From contig JAJVDF010000018.1 of assembly GCA_022410635.1 (NCBI GenBank), positions 4,266,231 through 4,330,230 of the forward strand: 64,000 nt of DNA, given 5' to 3'. The position numbers and the translations under genes were made by a program. Every line of letters starts with the position of its first letter. Positions within the stretch are counted from its first letter, which is position 1. Below the pieces are notes generated by a model, which was given only the letters and a program-made list of their open reading frames with translations, ran no database searches and had not been told where the DNA came from. The stretch is from Tretioscincus oriximinensis (lineage: Eukaryota; Chordata; Lepidosauria; Squamata; Gymnophthalmidae). Of the stretch, positions 9,993 to 19,799 are shown piece by piece.

Positions 9993-10138
9993 TCTTAAAC
10001 ATTGAAAAGCAGGCAGAAATGCAACTGAGAACCATTCTGCCACTAGAAAAGCTANCACATATCTCACATAAGAAGTTAGTTCATTATATATGTAAAAGAC
10101 ATATGCTCAGCAGAAACCATTTTTAAAAAATGCAGATT

Positions 10139-10325
10139 AACCCAGATTAAATGGGGAAAATCTGAAGCAAGAAGGGGAGGGAGGCCCAAAGGGGAAGTAG
10201 AGAGAGGAAGAAAAAAAGAAGGAAGGGGGAAGGAGGAAAAAAGGAAAAAGGGGATAGAAATAAGGAAAGAAAGAGAAAGAGAAAGGACAGAAAGAAAAAG
10301 AAGGGAAGAAAGAACAGCCACAGAA
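10139..10325. repeat. Purine-rich module 1
   Basis: The module begins AACCCAGATTAAATG and then runs for about 170 bases of GGAAGG/AAGAAA purine-rich sequence. A second module with the same start and order (GAAGCAAG, then GGCCCAAAG, then GGAAGAAAAAAAGAAGGAA) begins at 10423. Minus-strand frames across it are low-complexity artefacts. Confidence 0.75.
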
Positions 10326-10422
10326 AATTAAAAACCTCATTAGGAGTAAAATAAATAAAAAAATAGGCTAATAATTTTGGTTATTCACACTCTAAAGACA
10401 CCACAAATGAAATNTAGAACTC

Positions 10423-10585
10423 AACCCAGATTAAATGAAATTATGAAGCAAGGAGGGAAGGCCCAAAGAGGAGGTAGNTGGAGGAAGAAAAAAAGAAGGA
10501 ACTGGGAAGGAGAAAAAAGGAGGAGAGAAATAAAGAAGGAGAGAAAGCACAGAAAGAAAACAAAGAAAGAGAAAGGAAGGTAACC
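10423..10585. repeat. Purine-rich module 2
   Basis: This is a direct repeat of the module at 10139, offset by about 284 bases, with the same AACCCAGATTAAATG start and the same order of purine blocks. The pair looks like a local tandem duplication that has since diverged. One N is present. Confidence 0.75.
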
Positions 10586-10645
10586 TGTCTTGTGGCTTGC
10601 TCTTTGGACAGCAGCCCAGCAGGAGCTTCTGTCCATGGCTCTNTC

Positions 10646-10761
10646 GGCAGCAGCCTCCACATTTTGCCGCCTTGGGCAGCAGCTGTAGGAAACCCCAGCA
10701 GGAAACTCCTTCCTCTTGGGCCTCCTGCAGCCCAGAGTGGTTAAATGTGGAGGCTGCTGCC
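10646..10761. repeat. Inverted repeat, 19-bp perfect arms
   Basis: The left arm (10646-10664, GGCAGCAGCCTCCACATTT) and the right arm (10743-10761) are exact reverse complements around a GC-rich loop of about 78 bases. It lies in the GC-rich part of the composite element and suggests a foldback core. It is not coding. Confidence 0.85.
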
Positions 10762-11304
10762 ACCAGAACTCGACCCTTGCCAGACTAAATCTGGCCCTGC
10801 TTACCGGACTCGCTCTCTGTCTTTTAGTTGAATTGCCAATACAAAATGGCACCACCAGGCAGACTGAAAGAGGGACTGTAGCCCCTTCCAGGCAGCCTCC
10901 CATTGGTTCAACTTCTGGGATCCGCAACCACATTGTCACTAAAAGAAGATGTCTGGATCTTTTTGATTTGTTGCTGCTTGATTTGTTCCTCTAAGAAGGC
11001 CTACGATTGGCCAATGGTTCTCCATTATTTTATATGGAGATTTTATCATTGATTTTAATTTCTGGTGTGTTTGGCGGCCACAACAAACCTGAAAGCCGTC
11101 ACCGGTNTTAAGCATTTCTCAGCAGTCATTATGCAATAAACTCCATTTTTCTCAGAATAAACTATTGCTNGGATATTCAGGCACCATTCCGGAGAACTTC
11201 TCGCAGCCAAACCCATCCTCTGCTGAGCGTATTCATGTGCACGAAAGACATGAGAGGTTAAAAAGCAAGAACGCAGCAGTTGTGTCTGTCAAAAATATTC
11301 TCGC

Positions 11305-11475
11305 TGATGCATCTACAGGGCCAATTCTGGTCTGTCCCTTGGAATAGGAGCCTGCCAACCACATGTTAGTGTAGAATATGGCAAGCCCCAAATGGGGCCT
11401 GCCATAGTTTATACTGGCATGTGGATGGCCACGCTCTGTCCTGAGATGTGACCCAGAACTTGGCTCCGTGTGGAT
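11305..11475. mobile_element. Foldback element, family P, copy 1
   Basis: The central arms (11359-11389 and 11394-11424) pair at 26 of 31 positions around a 4-base loop. The centre reads CCCCAAATGGGG, and weaker pairing continues outward. The same palindrome is found at 41330-41501, and half copies lie near 32157-32245 and 40023-40070. The element is non-coding and probably a MITE or foldback transposon of unknown superfamily. Confidence 0.65.
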
Positions 11476-11582
11476 GGGGCCAGCAGTACACGCAATCGTG
11501 GCCACCTCCGCTTCTGCCTGTTGCTTCAGGAGAATCTGCCCACCTTTTCCTCTCAACCCAGCCAGAACTCCACCTTCTTTCA

Positions 11583-11734
11583 GGGGCTGCTGCTGCCTGG
11601 AGATGGTTTGGCGTAGGTGAGGAGGAGGCAAAGTGACTATGATGCTCTCGATTGCATCTGGCAGCAGCGCTCTCTCTTCTCCTCGCCTCTTCCACCTCAC
11701 CTCAGTCAAACCATCTCCAGGCAGCAGCAGCCCC
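11583..11734. repeat. Inverted repeat, 28-bp perfect arms, with a third direct copy
   Basis: The left arm 11583-11610 (GGGGCTGCTGCTGCCTGGAG onward) is the exact reverse complement of 11707-11734. A further direct copy of the right arm's CCAGGCAGCAGCAGCCCCC lies at about 11818-11842, followed in both cases by AAAAGCA. Three related copies in 260 bases suggest a foldback core or local duplication. Confidence 0.85.
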
Positions 11735-12045
11735 CAAAAGCAGGAGAGGCTGGCCGGCCTGAGAGAAGAGCACCGTCCCCGCTGGGGTTGAAAGCGATGA
11801 TCCTCCATCAAATCATATCCAGGCAGCAGCAGCCCCCAAAAGCATACAGGGGGGTACAAGCTGTCATTTTGTGCACAGACATGTGATTGCTATATTCTGG
11901 AATATAGCTTTGTAGCGTTTTTTAGGTCGTTGTGAGCATGCAGCCTAAGTTAATGGGTTTTTAGGCTGCAGCGTGGGGAATCAGGATTTTAGAGATGCTT
12001 AAGTGGGGCAAAGCCAAAGAAAAGTTGGAAACCACTGATCTAAAG

Positions 12046-12586
12046 CAAATTGGTATTAGATAATGCCAAAAGAAAACAGCACGTAAGAAGTGTAACAGCC
12101 TTTGCTGGGGCCCAGAAATTAAGACGGTTCTTTTGAGAGTACTAAACTGGTCGAAAAAACTTGCAGTTTGTTACTGTATTAGTGGATTAAGCCTGTTCTG
12201 AATCTGACAAATAGAATGAGCATTCTAGCTGATGTCCTCCCACCAACAACCTTCCTTCCTTCTCTTCTCCCTTTCCTCCTTCTTTTCTCTACTTCCTTTT
12301 CTTCCTGCTGATTTTCCATCTTTCCTTCTTAACCTCTTCTCTTCTGCTGCACACCCCACAGCTGAGATACTATGCTTTGGAGATGATTTTACCTTTGTTG
12401 CATCCCACAGAATATGGGTGTCCAGCCTACCATGTCTTTAAAACTCTTTATTGTGAAATAAATAGCCACCACATATCATCCAATTTTAACAACCTCCATT
12501 TTGTCAGGCAAAAAAGAAAAATCTCTCTGGAGCTTGTATACAAATTGGAAAAATTGGCTCTTGGCACAAAGAGACTGCCTGGGAAT
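12046..12586. other. Pyrimidine-rich stretch, otherwise nothing recognised
   Basis: From about 12250 to 12350 the strand is dominated by CTTCC and TTCTC units. The remainder is anonymous. Open frames here are unsupported. Confidence 0.5.
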
Positions 12587-12825
12587 AGTAGGTAGGGTCA
12601 CAGAGAATTCTGGGGATTGTAGTTAGCAAATCACAGGCTAGTTCNTTCTGTGGCTCATCATTCAAAGGCAGAAGTGAGGCAGCATTTGAATGGCAAGGTA
12701 AAATGGGGATGAGCAGCTAATGCAGCCTTCCTCTCTGGAGGCTGTCAAAGTGCCAAGCACTGTCATTGGTCAGCAGAACTCCNTGACATATCTTTCATCA
12801 AAAAAGGTTAGCAGTCAAAGACAAG
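12587..12825 (+). repeat. Dispersed repeat, left part, interrupted by LINE
   Basis: The stretch contains GAATTCTGGGGATTGTAGTT (similar wording near 60505: GTTGGGGATTGTAGTCAGA) and then the 38-base phrase shared with 7811-7848. Words such as AAGTGCCAAGCACTGTCATTGG recur in altered form just beyond the LINE insertion (13122 onward: AAGTTCCAAGCATTGTCATTGG). Confidence 0.5.
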
Positions 12826-13085
12826 TTTTTTTGTTTTTATTAATATATACAACACAAACAGAACAAAACAAAAAAGAACAACACNAAAACATGCCAAAGA
12901 GGAAAAACACACTCACAATAAAACAGAAACAACAGATACCTATAACATGTACCTATAACACTCACAACAAACCTGCTCCCATCCCTCGTTCCATAGTGGA
13001 TCTATTATTACATTATACTAATTATTAGATTATATTCCATTTAAGGTCTTCGCAACGCCTTTAATAACTTATCTGTACCTTCATA
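12826..13085 (-). mobile_element. L1-like LINE 3' end, antisense
   Basis: On the minus strand the segment ends TATATTAATAAAAACAAAAAA, a LINE-type 3' end with a poly(A)-like tail, preceded by a T- and G-rich 3' UTR. It resembles the antisense segment at 1195-1610. It is inserted next to the repeat phrase at 12787-12825. No clear target duplication is visible. Confidence 0.5.
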
Positions 13086-14360
13086 TAATGCATCCTTTTC
13101 CACAATTGGAGGTTGCCAAAGTTCCAAGCATTGTCATTGGTTGGTATATCTCACAATGTTGGACACTCCTGTCTAGAGCTCAGTCACAGTTTCATTTTAC
13201 ACAATGTGATGTTCTTTTAATACTTATTTCGCAGCATCATTTTGCTTTTGTACAGTTGAGCCAAAGTCATCTTTTAAGTCAAACTGAATCCAACTTTTCA
13301 GTCCAAATATACTGAATTTGATTTTAACATATTTGCACACCTTGTTGACAAATTCTTCCCAAAGCTAATTTAAATTTGTTGCTGTGATTTTAAATTGAAT
13401 GGGGGGAAAGGTTTCTAAGTAATGATAGTTGATTAGTTAGGTGGATTGGTTTTGGGAAATTGCTCACAGTACTGAATTAGTATAGAGTCAGAGGAAAACT
13501 CTGGAGAATTTAACAAGAATAACCAATTGATATATATTAACAGAGTACACTGGTGAAGGGTATCTGAGTCAGTGATTATCTTTGAAAAGATAATATTATA
13601 TCCATGAAAGTTTATGCAGGACCTATACTTGTCTAAAGNAAAAGTGATATGACATTCTGTTTCATTAGCATCTCAATCACTACCAAGTTTAAGAAACTCT
13701 TAACATGAAACATTAATAAACACTGTCCATGTCAATGTAAGAATAGATTTGCCACAGTGGGAGAATGGGTAACAATAACTTTCCCACATAGCCAACACCT
13801 ATAAAAAGTGGAAATGGAAGAAAAGAGCAGGGAAAGAAGGAGCTGAATCTTGAGAAGCAGAGAGCATCGAAACAAGCAGCAGTTGGCCCCAAAGGAAAGA
13901 GACATCACATCCCTGGAACAGAACTCTGCTGGCAAAGTAATCTTAGGCCAGAGAATCACATGAACTGAGCAGAACCCACAAAAAGATATGTTTAGCCCAA
14001 GAAAAAACCATGTGCTTTTTTAATCTGAAATTTCCAATCTGAGGAAGGACTGAATAGAAGTTGAGACTTTACGTTTTTAAATCTTAGAAACCTTCAGTAA
14101 TGTGATCTGGATCTAAGTATTGATATCCATTAGTAGGCATTAGCACCTCTTCTGATGTAAAATCAACTGTTTCTCCCTTCTGTTCTTGATTCAATAATAA
14201 TCTGGGCCTTTCACTCTCATTGCTGTTGGATTTACAGCAGTACTCAGAGCCTCCAATGTTCCCTAGACCTGATCACCCATACATGGCAAGATTAGACCCA
14301 AAACTGAGACCCAAGCTGTATACAAGGTACAATAAATTCAACCAAGGCAGGTTTTGATTT
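13086..14360. other. Repeat remnant, then no feature recognised
   Basis: The first 90 bases (GGAGGTTGCCAAAGTTCCAAG and after) look like a further copy of the 12720 repeat. The remaining 1.2 kb is anonymous AT-rich DNA with short unsupported frames. Confidence 0.45.
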
Positions 14361-14655
14361 AATGTAGGCACAAATGGCTCAGACGTTAAGAAGACGGTCT
14401 TCCATCTGGGAGATTGGGTTTCGAAGCCCTGTGTCGGACACGGGGAGGTGTGCAGCCTTCCACTAGCCTGCAGCTCTAGCCAACACAACTATTCAAAACA
14501 TATGCAAATTCGTAATTTGCATATCAATTATATAAATGAGTGCCATCATTAACTTGATGGGGAAGATAGAATAAGATATAAGTCTTCGGGCGAAAATTAA
14601 CCCTGTAAGCCACTCTGGAAAAAAGCAGGATATAAAAACTCAATTCTTATTCTTC
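14361..14655 (+). mobile_element. tRNA-derived SINE, family B
   Basis: The head has a pol III A-box-like ATGGCTCAGACGTTAAG and a B-box-like GGGTTTCGAAGCC at tRNA-like spacing. The body shares CACGGGGAGGTG, GGCTGCAG-like and GCCAAC words with antisense copies at 33735-34052 and 58160-58480. The 3' end reads TATAAAAACTCAATTCTTATTCTTCTTT, the start of the family's TTC-type tail. A 27-base stretch around ATGCAAATTCGTAATTTGCAT is a short palindrome of its own. Confidence 0.75.
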
Positions 14656-14689
14656 TTTGATCCTCTACAGGGCCAGGGTGTATTTCTTT

Positions 14690-14845
14690 TTTTACATTAT
14701 TTTTACTTACTTACAAACTTACTTACTTTCTTACTTACTTATTTTACTCACCCTGTTCCCTCAGCTACTTTGGGTTTTATAATAATAAAAACAATAAAAA
14801 ATATTAATATCTTCTTAGTACTACCGGTACTGCAATCTATCTCCC
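14690..14845. repeat. Dispersed repeat shared with 21255-21412
   Basis: A run of TTAC/TTAT tetramers leads into TTTTACTCACCCTGTTCCCTCAGCTACTT, then GGTTTTATAATAATAAAA and ATATTAATATCTTCTTA. The same order occurs at 21255-21412 with few differences. It resembles an antisense LINE or SINE 3' end, but the source is not certain. Confidence 0.6.
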
Positions 14846-15604
14846 TACAATAGTTACCAGTTACCTTTCCATACAGTTACTTTTTTCTCTCAGTAATTCA
14901 AGCTGTAGACTTCCTCCACGTGAGCAATGTTACTTTCTTGTAAATATATCAGTGTTGTGCTGCAAGCAACCACATGTCTGTATTGAAAGAGTAGCCTCTA
15001 TTATTGATTTAATGGGCCCAACTACTGCTGATTTAATGTGCAAGCCAGTCCAGCTAATGGAGGCACATCAACTTTATTTGTGAGTATCTTAAGGGNGCTA
15101 TATTGTTTGGTTCCTGCAAAATGGAACCAGGGTCATACATTATATGAAGTTCAATTAAAAATGCGCTTTTGTTGTTCTTTCAAACTGGATGTGCTCCTGT
15201 TGGGCTTGATCAAGCATGACAGTTAACATTGACTCTGAAAGCATTGTTACAGGGTGAAAGAAAGAAAAAACAAAGAGGAAAATCCACAGAAATCAATAAT
15301 CCATTGTATGTGTTTGCTTTTATTATTACTTCAAGTCTGGTAAAAGCCAGAGATATTTGCCTAGGTTCTCAGGAGTTCATAAACACCTTTATTTGCAGCT
15401 TTCAATTTGATGTTGTTCAAACTGGAGGTCGCAAATGTGTTTTAGTTTGTTAACTGCTGATGCTGCTCCTTCCTCACTAAGAAATGAGCTGCCTTTTTTC
15501 ATAAGAGCCTCATAAAACAGGGATTAAGAGTGTTTTCTTAAATGTAGTTTTTGTAATAGCATAGTCTAGGCTCTTTCAATCAGCAAACTTCAGTGCAACT
15601 TGAC
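14846..15604. other. No feature recognised
   Basis: Anonymous sequence with two unsupported plus-strand frames (15038-15226, 15229-15453). No repeat signature is visible. Confidence 0.45.
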
Positions 15605-15805
15605 AGGCTAAGCTGCCATTCTGTAACCCACAGGACAAGTCGTGCCATTTGCACATGGTCGGTCAGCTAGCGGGGAAGATTCATGCTGCCTGCTAATTGC
15701 CTCTGGCAAATCTCCACATCCAGCCTGCCTCAGCCAGGTCTGCTCATGATTTTCTTTTTTCAAATTATTCCTTTTCCATTTTAACGACTCCGGAAAGCAC
15801 AACGC
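15605..15805. other. Candidate conserved non-coding element (low confidence)
   Basis: This is a complex, balanced-composition block without repeat signatures. It contains TGCTAATTG, GCCATTTGCACATGG and TTTGCACATGG-like words reminiscent of homeobox and E-box sites. It stands out from its AT-rich surroundings, but conservation cannot be judged from one sequence. Confidence 0.2.
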
Positions 15806-16479
15806 CAGAATACATTAGCACAGGTGCATGAAAAACTAGGAGAGAAGAAATATTTAAAAAGAGAACAAATCACACATGTTAACACTGGGTAAGTTTAGAT
15901 GACAGCTTAAGTGGTGAGGCCATAATGGGGTAAATCTGCAGAGGTTTACAACCATTTGTGTGATTTTCACGGATGAGTATTTGAGCGAGAAGCTTACCCA
16001 CCATATAGTTTATCCTACCTTTTCACAGAAGACGTGAACAGCAACTTTCTCCCTTGAGTCTTAAAGGCTACATCCACACCTCAGCAAGACAGGACGTGCC
16101 AAGGTGAGGATGCTGTCTCTTTTCCCAGGGTGGGGTGCATCCTTGACAAATGGCCTGCACCTCACGCATCTCTGTTTTGGGAGTTGACAACTTAGTATCA
16201 GATCTAAGCTTTTAACTTAAGGACATCTTGCCCTGGAAAAAGTATGTTGCTCTCCCAATGGTCAAGTATGTGGCATATATCACACTCTTCTGAACCACTT
16301 CTGCTTTGTTCATTTGGGTATTAAATACAAAAAAAAGAACAAATCTAAACCCTTGATTGGTTGCCTATCATAAATTCTTAAGATAACTGATTCCATGATG
16401 CAACTATGTTCTATTAGGGGAAAAAATCTATTTTTATCTGTACCCATGTTTTTACTGGCTGATCCCAAATTTAACAAGA
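15806..16479. other. No feature recognised
   Basis: Anonymous sequence. The phrase GGCTACATCCACACCTCAG near 16068 resembles MITE ends seen elsewhere (45857, 50985), but no partner end was found. Confidence 0.45.
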
Positions 16480-16940
16480 AAGAAAGAAAGAAGGAAAGAG
16501 ACTCTTTGCATTTATTTTCAGAGAAAGATTGCTAGGAATCACTAGCATTCACTAGATTTTGCATTCCTCCAAGCGGAAGCACTCCTATTCCTAGCTCAGG
16601 AACAAAAATTTTGAAAGCTATATTCTACCCATTCTATGTGGTCTAGAAGTCTGGCTGTATCAGTCTCTCTTTGTGGTTTGGTAAAAACAAGACACATGAC
16701 ATGTAGAATATCAGAAAATTAGATTTAGCTTTTATATTTCTTACAGGAATGTTTCCACTATGCAGGAATAACTGTAGGCTACTTAAAATCAATCCACACT
16801 TAAAGCAACTTTAAGAATGCTTTTGGAGTAATCAGGAAGTGGTCAAATGACTAGCAATGCAAATATTCACCCCGCTTGCTTGGGCTATGCTCCAGTCAAA
16901 GTCCAAATTCAGCCATTTAATTATCTTTATATTCCTTTCC
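16480..16940 (+). repeat. Unclassified dispersed repeat, family R, copy 2 (longest)
   Basis: This aligns by eye with 28470-28880 over most of its length: GATTGCTAGGAATCA, then CATGACATGTAGAATA, CAGGAATGTTTCCAC, AGCAATGCAAAT and CCAGTCAAA in the same order. Copy 1 at 5505 retains the middle part. There is no coding frame and no terminal repeat that I can define. Confidence 0.55.
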
Positions 16941-17695
16941 TACAAATGAAATCTGTGCAGTATTTTAAAAAAACAAATGCATTATTCAGTCGTATTTTTT
17001 TTTCTTCTAAATTAAGAAAACTCAACATTCATAGCTTATTCCCCCAAAGAGATGCCCAATCTCTATTTGCTGTCATTTCTTAAATTCCCTTCCTAGTATG
17101 TTTCTTCTTAAAGAAAATCTGATATTTAGAAACTTCTACAATACTAGGTCTTAGGTTAAATCACAGACACCAGTCCCTGGCTATCTTACTCATTTCCCAC
17201 TATTTCTACCTACTACCAAGAACAAGTCAGCTACCTCGCATAGTTAGGCATACCTTGCATAAATTTACAAATTTACTAAAGACTGTATCTGTATTTGGTT
17301 TGATATTAATTCAGATATACTGTACGTGAGATGCAAGAAAGTGATTCATTTCCTCAATGTTCTTGTCAACAATTCTAGTGCCAGTTTGAGAATTAATATC
17401 ATAATCTCAGTCTTTACACATAGTTAAGTATCAGTAGCAACTTATTTAAAATTATTTTTAAGAGTTAAATCTGAATTTGTCTCTTTTTGCCCACCCATTT
17501 TTAAAATAGTTCTTTATTCTATTAAATAGAAATATATATACTTCATATTTTGGGAATAATTTGACTTTCCAAAAAAGGAAAAGAATGAAAATAGGATCTC
17601 AGCATGTTTTTGTATTCCAACCTTTGTAATCCAATCTTATTACATTAGATAAATCTTTGAAAACTAAAACTATGTCTCCAGGAAGGCAGCTACGT
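16941..17695. other. No feature recognised
   Basis: AT-rich anonymous DNA. No repeat ends, coding signature or fold was identified. Confidence 0.5.
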
Positions 17696-17699
17696 TACA

Positions 17700-18068
17700 T
17701 TAAATTGTGATCTGATTGAAGTGTATACTTGCATGGAATGGATAAAGTGAACAGACATAAAATATTTTCTCTATCACACAATACTAGGACTAAGGTACAT
17801 TCTTCATAGCTGAAGGGCAGAAGAGTTAGGACAAGGGAAGTGTTTTTTTTTTTCATTCCAGAGGGTCATTGGTCTATGGAATTCACTTCCAGAAGATTTA
17901 GTGGGAGCTAGCAGCCTGGATAACAGGTTAGACACATTCATGGAAATCACTTGATATTAGGATGGCAATTTTCCCGAAAAACCATTTGCAGAGGGTTGAG
18001 AAGGTTGCCTTTAATTCCCAGATGGACCACTGTGTGAGACAGAATGCTGAACTGGACTGGCTATAGAC
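17700..18068 (+). mobile_element. CR1 LINE 3' UTR fragment
   Basis: The segment parallels 3325-3745 of the long CR1 copy: GATCTGATTGAAGTGTA, then TATTTTCTCTATCACACAA, GAGGGTCATTGG and GTGTGAGACAGAATGCTGAACTGG. It lacks the terminal part, so it is truncated at both ends. Confidence 0.88.
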
Positions 18069-19185
18069 CAACTCAAAAAGCAACAAATGCACATGCAAAG
18101 CAACAAAAATGTACAAAGCAAACACTCTACGCCCAAGGAACCCATTCACTCATCAACTGCATTATACAACACACCCAAAACATTGACAGCCATACAAGCA
18201 ATGATTCACTCCATAATCCTCTAAAAAGCAGTCCAAGCTAATCATGACCCCAGAAAATTACAGTCTGGACAGGTTTTCACTCACTAACCAATTAAGCACC
18301 TTACTTAATAGAATCATAAGCAGAAAAATAGATAATGTGGTATAGAAAAGATCTCAGCATACTGCAGGATTGTGCCCACTCTGAGCTCTGAATTTTGGCA
18401 AGAAAAATAGCAGTAAATTATCTGGTAAATTCTCAGAGTAAATTCTCTGGTGAGTCAATCAAATCAATGCAAGTCAGTGGAAGTTGTTAAGCAAGTTGAT
18501 TAGTTCAGTTGTTAGCAGATAGAACCTCCATATGAAGAAGCCTTCCAAGAGTGAATTTGGTAGCCCTTTTCCCTTAGAAACCAGGGTATCAAGAGAACTC
18601 TTTTTCTTGATATTTTACTGTCAGTCAAGCTAAATAGATGATTGATTTCTGACAACACTAAAATCTGCAAACTTTGCTCAGCAAGCTTGCATGAAAACCA
18701 TCAGAAAATGATTTTTTTAAAAATTGGTTTTGTCTTCAAACATGGCTCCAGATGCGTTATGGAATCATTTGTGGAATCAAATATCACTATTGGTAGCACA
18801 TAATGTGTCACCCTGGAAAAGAGGGCAAAATTGTATTTGGAAGGAAAGTGCCCTTTCTGTAATATTACTTGTCCTGCACACTGAAACTGAAATTAAGATT
18901 CTTGTGCACTAAGCTTAATTCTGTTCAAAGAAGAGATATAATCGATTTCAGGCTAGCACTAACCTAGTGTGTGGATAACGAAGCCTATAGACCTTTTCTG
19001 AGCTGGAATAGAATAACACACAATGTGGAAAAGTCCAAAGAGGATGTAGCAAGAAGGATGTTTCCATAGTGAAGTGTGAACATAGCTATCTTTTTTGAAG
19101 TACATGAGAGGTTGTGCTGCGACTGTTGCAAAATATATTTAGGAATGGACATGTTATAGATACATAGAAGGATTTTTATTATTAT
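18069..19185. other. No feature recognised
   Basis: Anonymous AT-rich DNA with short unsupported frames on both strands. Confidence 0.5.
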
Positions 19186-19189
19186 TAAG

Positions 19190-19440
19190 AGGCAGTTTGT
19201 TTTAGTGGTTAGAGTGTTGGACACTCTATCTGGTAATCTGATTCGATTCCACACTCCTCCAAGAAGCCAGCTGGGTGATCTTGGGCCAATCACAGTTCTT
19301 TAGAACTCACTCAAACTTGCCTACTTCATAGGGTGTCTGTTGTGGAGAAAGCAACAAAAGCTATCCTGCCCTATGGTTGGCTGCCCTGAGATCTTTGGTT
19401 ATAGGGTGGGATATAAGTATGAATAAATAATAATAGTGTA
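19190..19440 (+). mobile_element. tRNA-derived SINE, family A, best-preserved copy
   Basis: This copy shows the complete plan: an A-box-like TTAGTGGTTAGAGTGTTGG, a B-box-like GATTCGATTCC, a body with GCTGGGTGATCTTGGGCCA and GGGTGTCTGTTGTGG, and a 3' end TATAGGGTGGGATATAAG followed by AATAAATAATAAT. The length of about 250 bases and the layout fit squamate tRNA-SINEs. It is the reference for the copies at 430-735, 770-975 and 39035-39265. Confidence 0.85.
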
Positions 19441-19471
19441 TCACAATGACTTCTGAAAAGAAGAAGGGCCG

Positions 19472-19490
19472 GTGTGTGTGTGTGTGTGTG
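19472..19490 (+). repeat. Short GT microsatellite
   Basis: About nine GT units occur in a row, followed by GAGGGTG. It lies just downstream of the SINE. Confidence 0.9.
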
Positions 19491-19564
19491 AGGGTGAACC
19501 AGACAGACTTTTCTGCTTAGTGCATAGCTTGCAAAAATGTGATTCCTAATATCTTTGTTGGCTA

Positions 19565-19665
19565 ATGCAGAATTTTATTTATTTATTCATATTTATACTT
19601 CTCTCCCATCCTATACCCAATGGTCTCTGGGCAGGTAACTACAATAAAACAGAGTACAAAAGTAA
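19565..19665 (-). repeat. LINE/SINE 3' tail, antisense
   Basis: On the minus strand the segment reads as a typical L2- or SINE-type end: CTCAGGGCA-like, GGTATAGGATGGGAGAGAAG, then ATAAATAAATAAA. Only the terminal 100 bases are recognisable. Confidence 0.55.
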
Positions 19666-19680
19666 ATATAGTAACAGTGC

Positions 19681-19795
19681 CTGAAAGCTCGTAGCATCTT
19701 AGAGTCTAAAGAGAAAAAGGTAGGAAGTACTTACTCTGCACTTACAGAGCTTTCATAGACTTCTTCAGCACCTGAAAGTGCAGAGGGGAAACTAT
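19681..19795 (+). repeat. Reptile interspersed repeat fragment
   Basis: CTCGTAGCATCTTAGAGTCTAAAGAG, then AGAGCTTTCATAGACTTCTTCAG, matches the layout of 25628-25958 (element words: agactaa..., agctttcgt..., cttcttcag). Confidence 0.45.
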
Positions 19796-19799
19796 TACT

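Larger units (their letters stand above)
11073..11945 (+). mobile_element. Harbinger-like non-autonomous element, interrupted copy
   Basis: The right part (CTATATTCTGGAATATAGCTT, then TTTTTTAGGTCGTTGTGAGC and ATGCAGCC) and internal words (TTAAGCATTTCTCAGCAG; AACGCAGCAGTTGT) match the well-delimited copy at 50985-51326. The left end GGCGGCCACAACAAACCT is a deleted form of the same inverted repeat. About 550 bases between roughly 11310 and 11860 are absent from the other copy and include a foldback element plus GC-rich sequence. The target duplication is not recognisable here. Confidence 0.55.
8893..12037. mobile_element. Composite hAT-like element, about 3.1 kb, with nested insertions
   Basis: The left end CCATGGTTCCTAATGTGGGG and the right end AAAGTTGGAAACCACTG are imperfect inverted repeats of the hAT type (compare CAGTGGTTTCC). 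The flanks carry an 8-bp duplication: ATCTAAAN at 8885-8892 and ATCTAAAG at 12038-12045; the last base is unresolved on the left. No transposase frame is visible. Inside are a pyrimidine-rich tract, a CR1 fragment, two purine-rich modules, long inverted repeats and a Harbinger-like copy with a foldback inside it, so most of the length is probably secondary insertion. The ends and duplication are clear; the single-element reading is an inference. Confidence 0.65.

Noticed and set aside
10421..10939. 172-codon minus-strand ORF
   Set aside because: It reads across a polypurine tract and an inverted repeat; the protein is low-complexity serine/leucine/phenylalanine with two unresolved residues.
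11233..11859. 208-codon minus-strand ORF, one of the longest frames
   Set aside because: It crosses a foldback, a 28-bp inverted repeat and a Harbinger-like element. Similar frames occur on the other strand because the DNA is palindromic and GC-rich.
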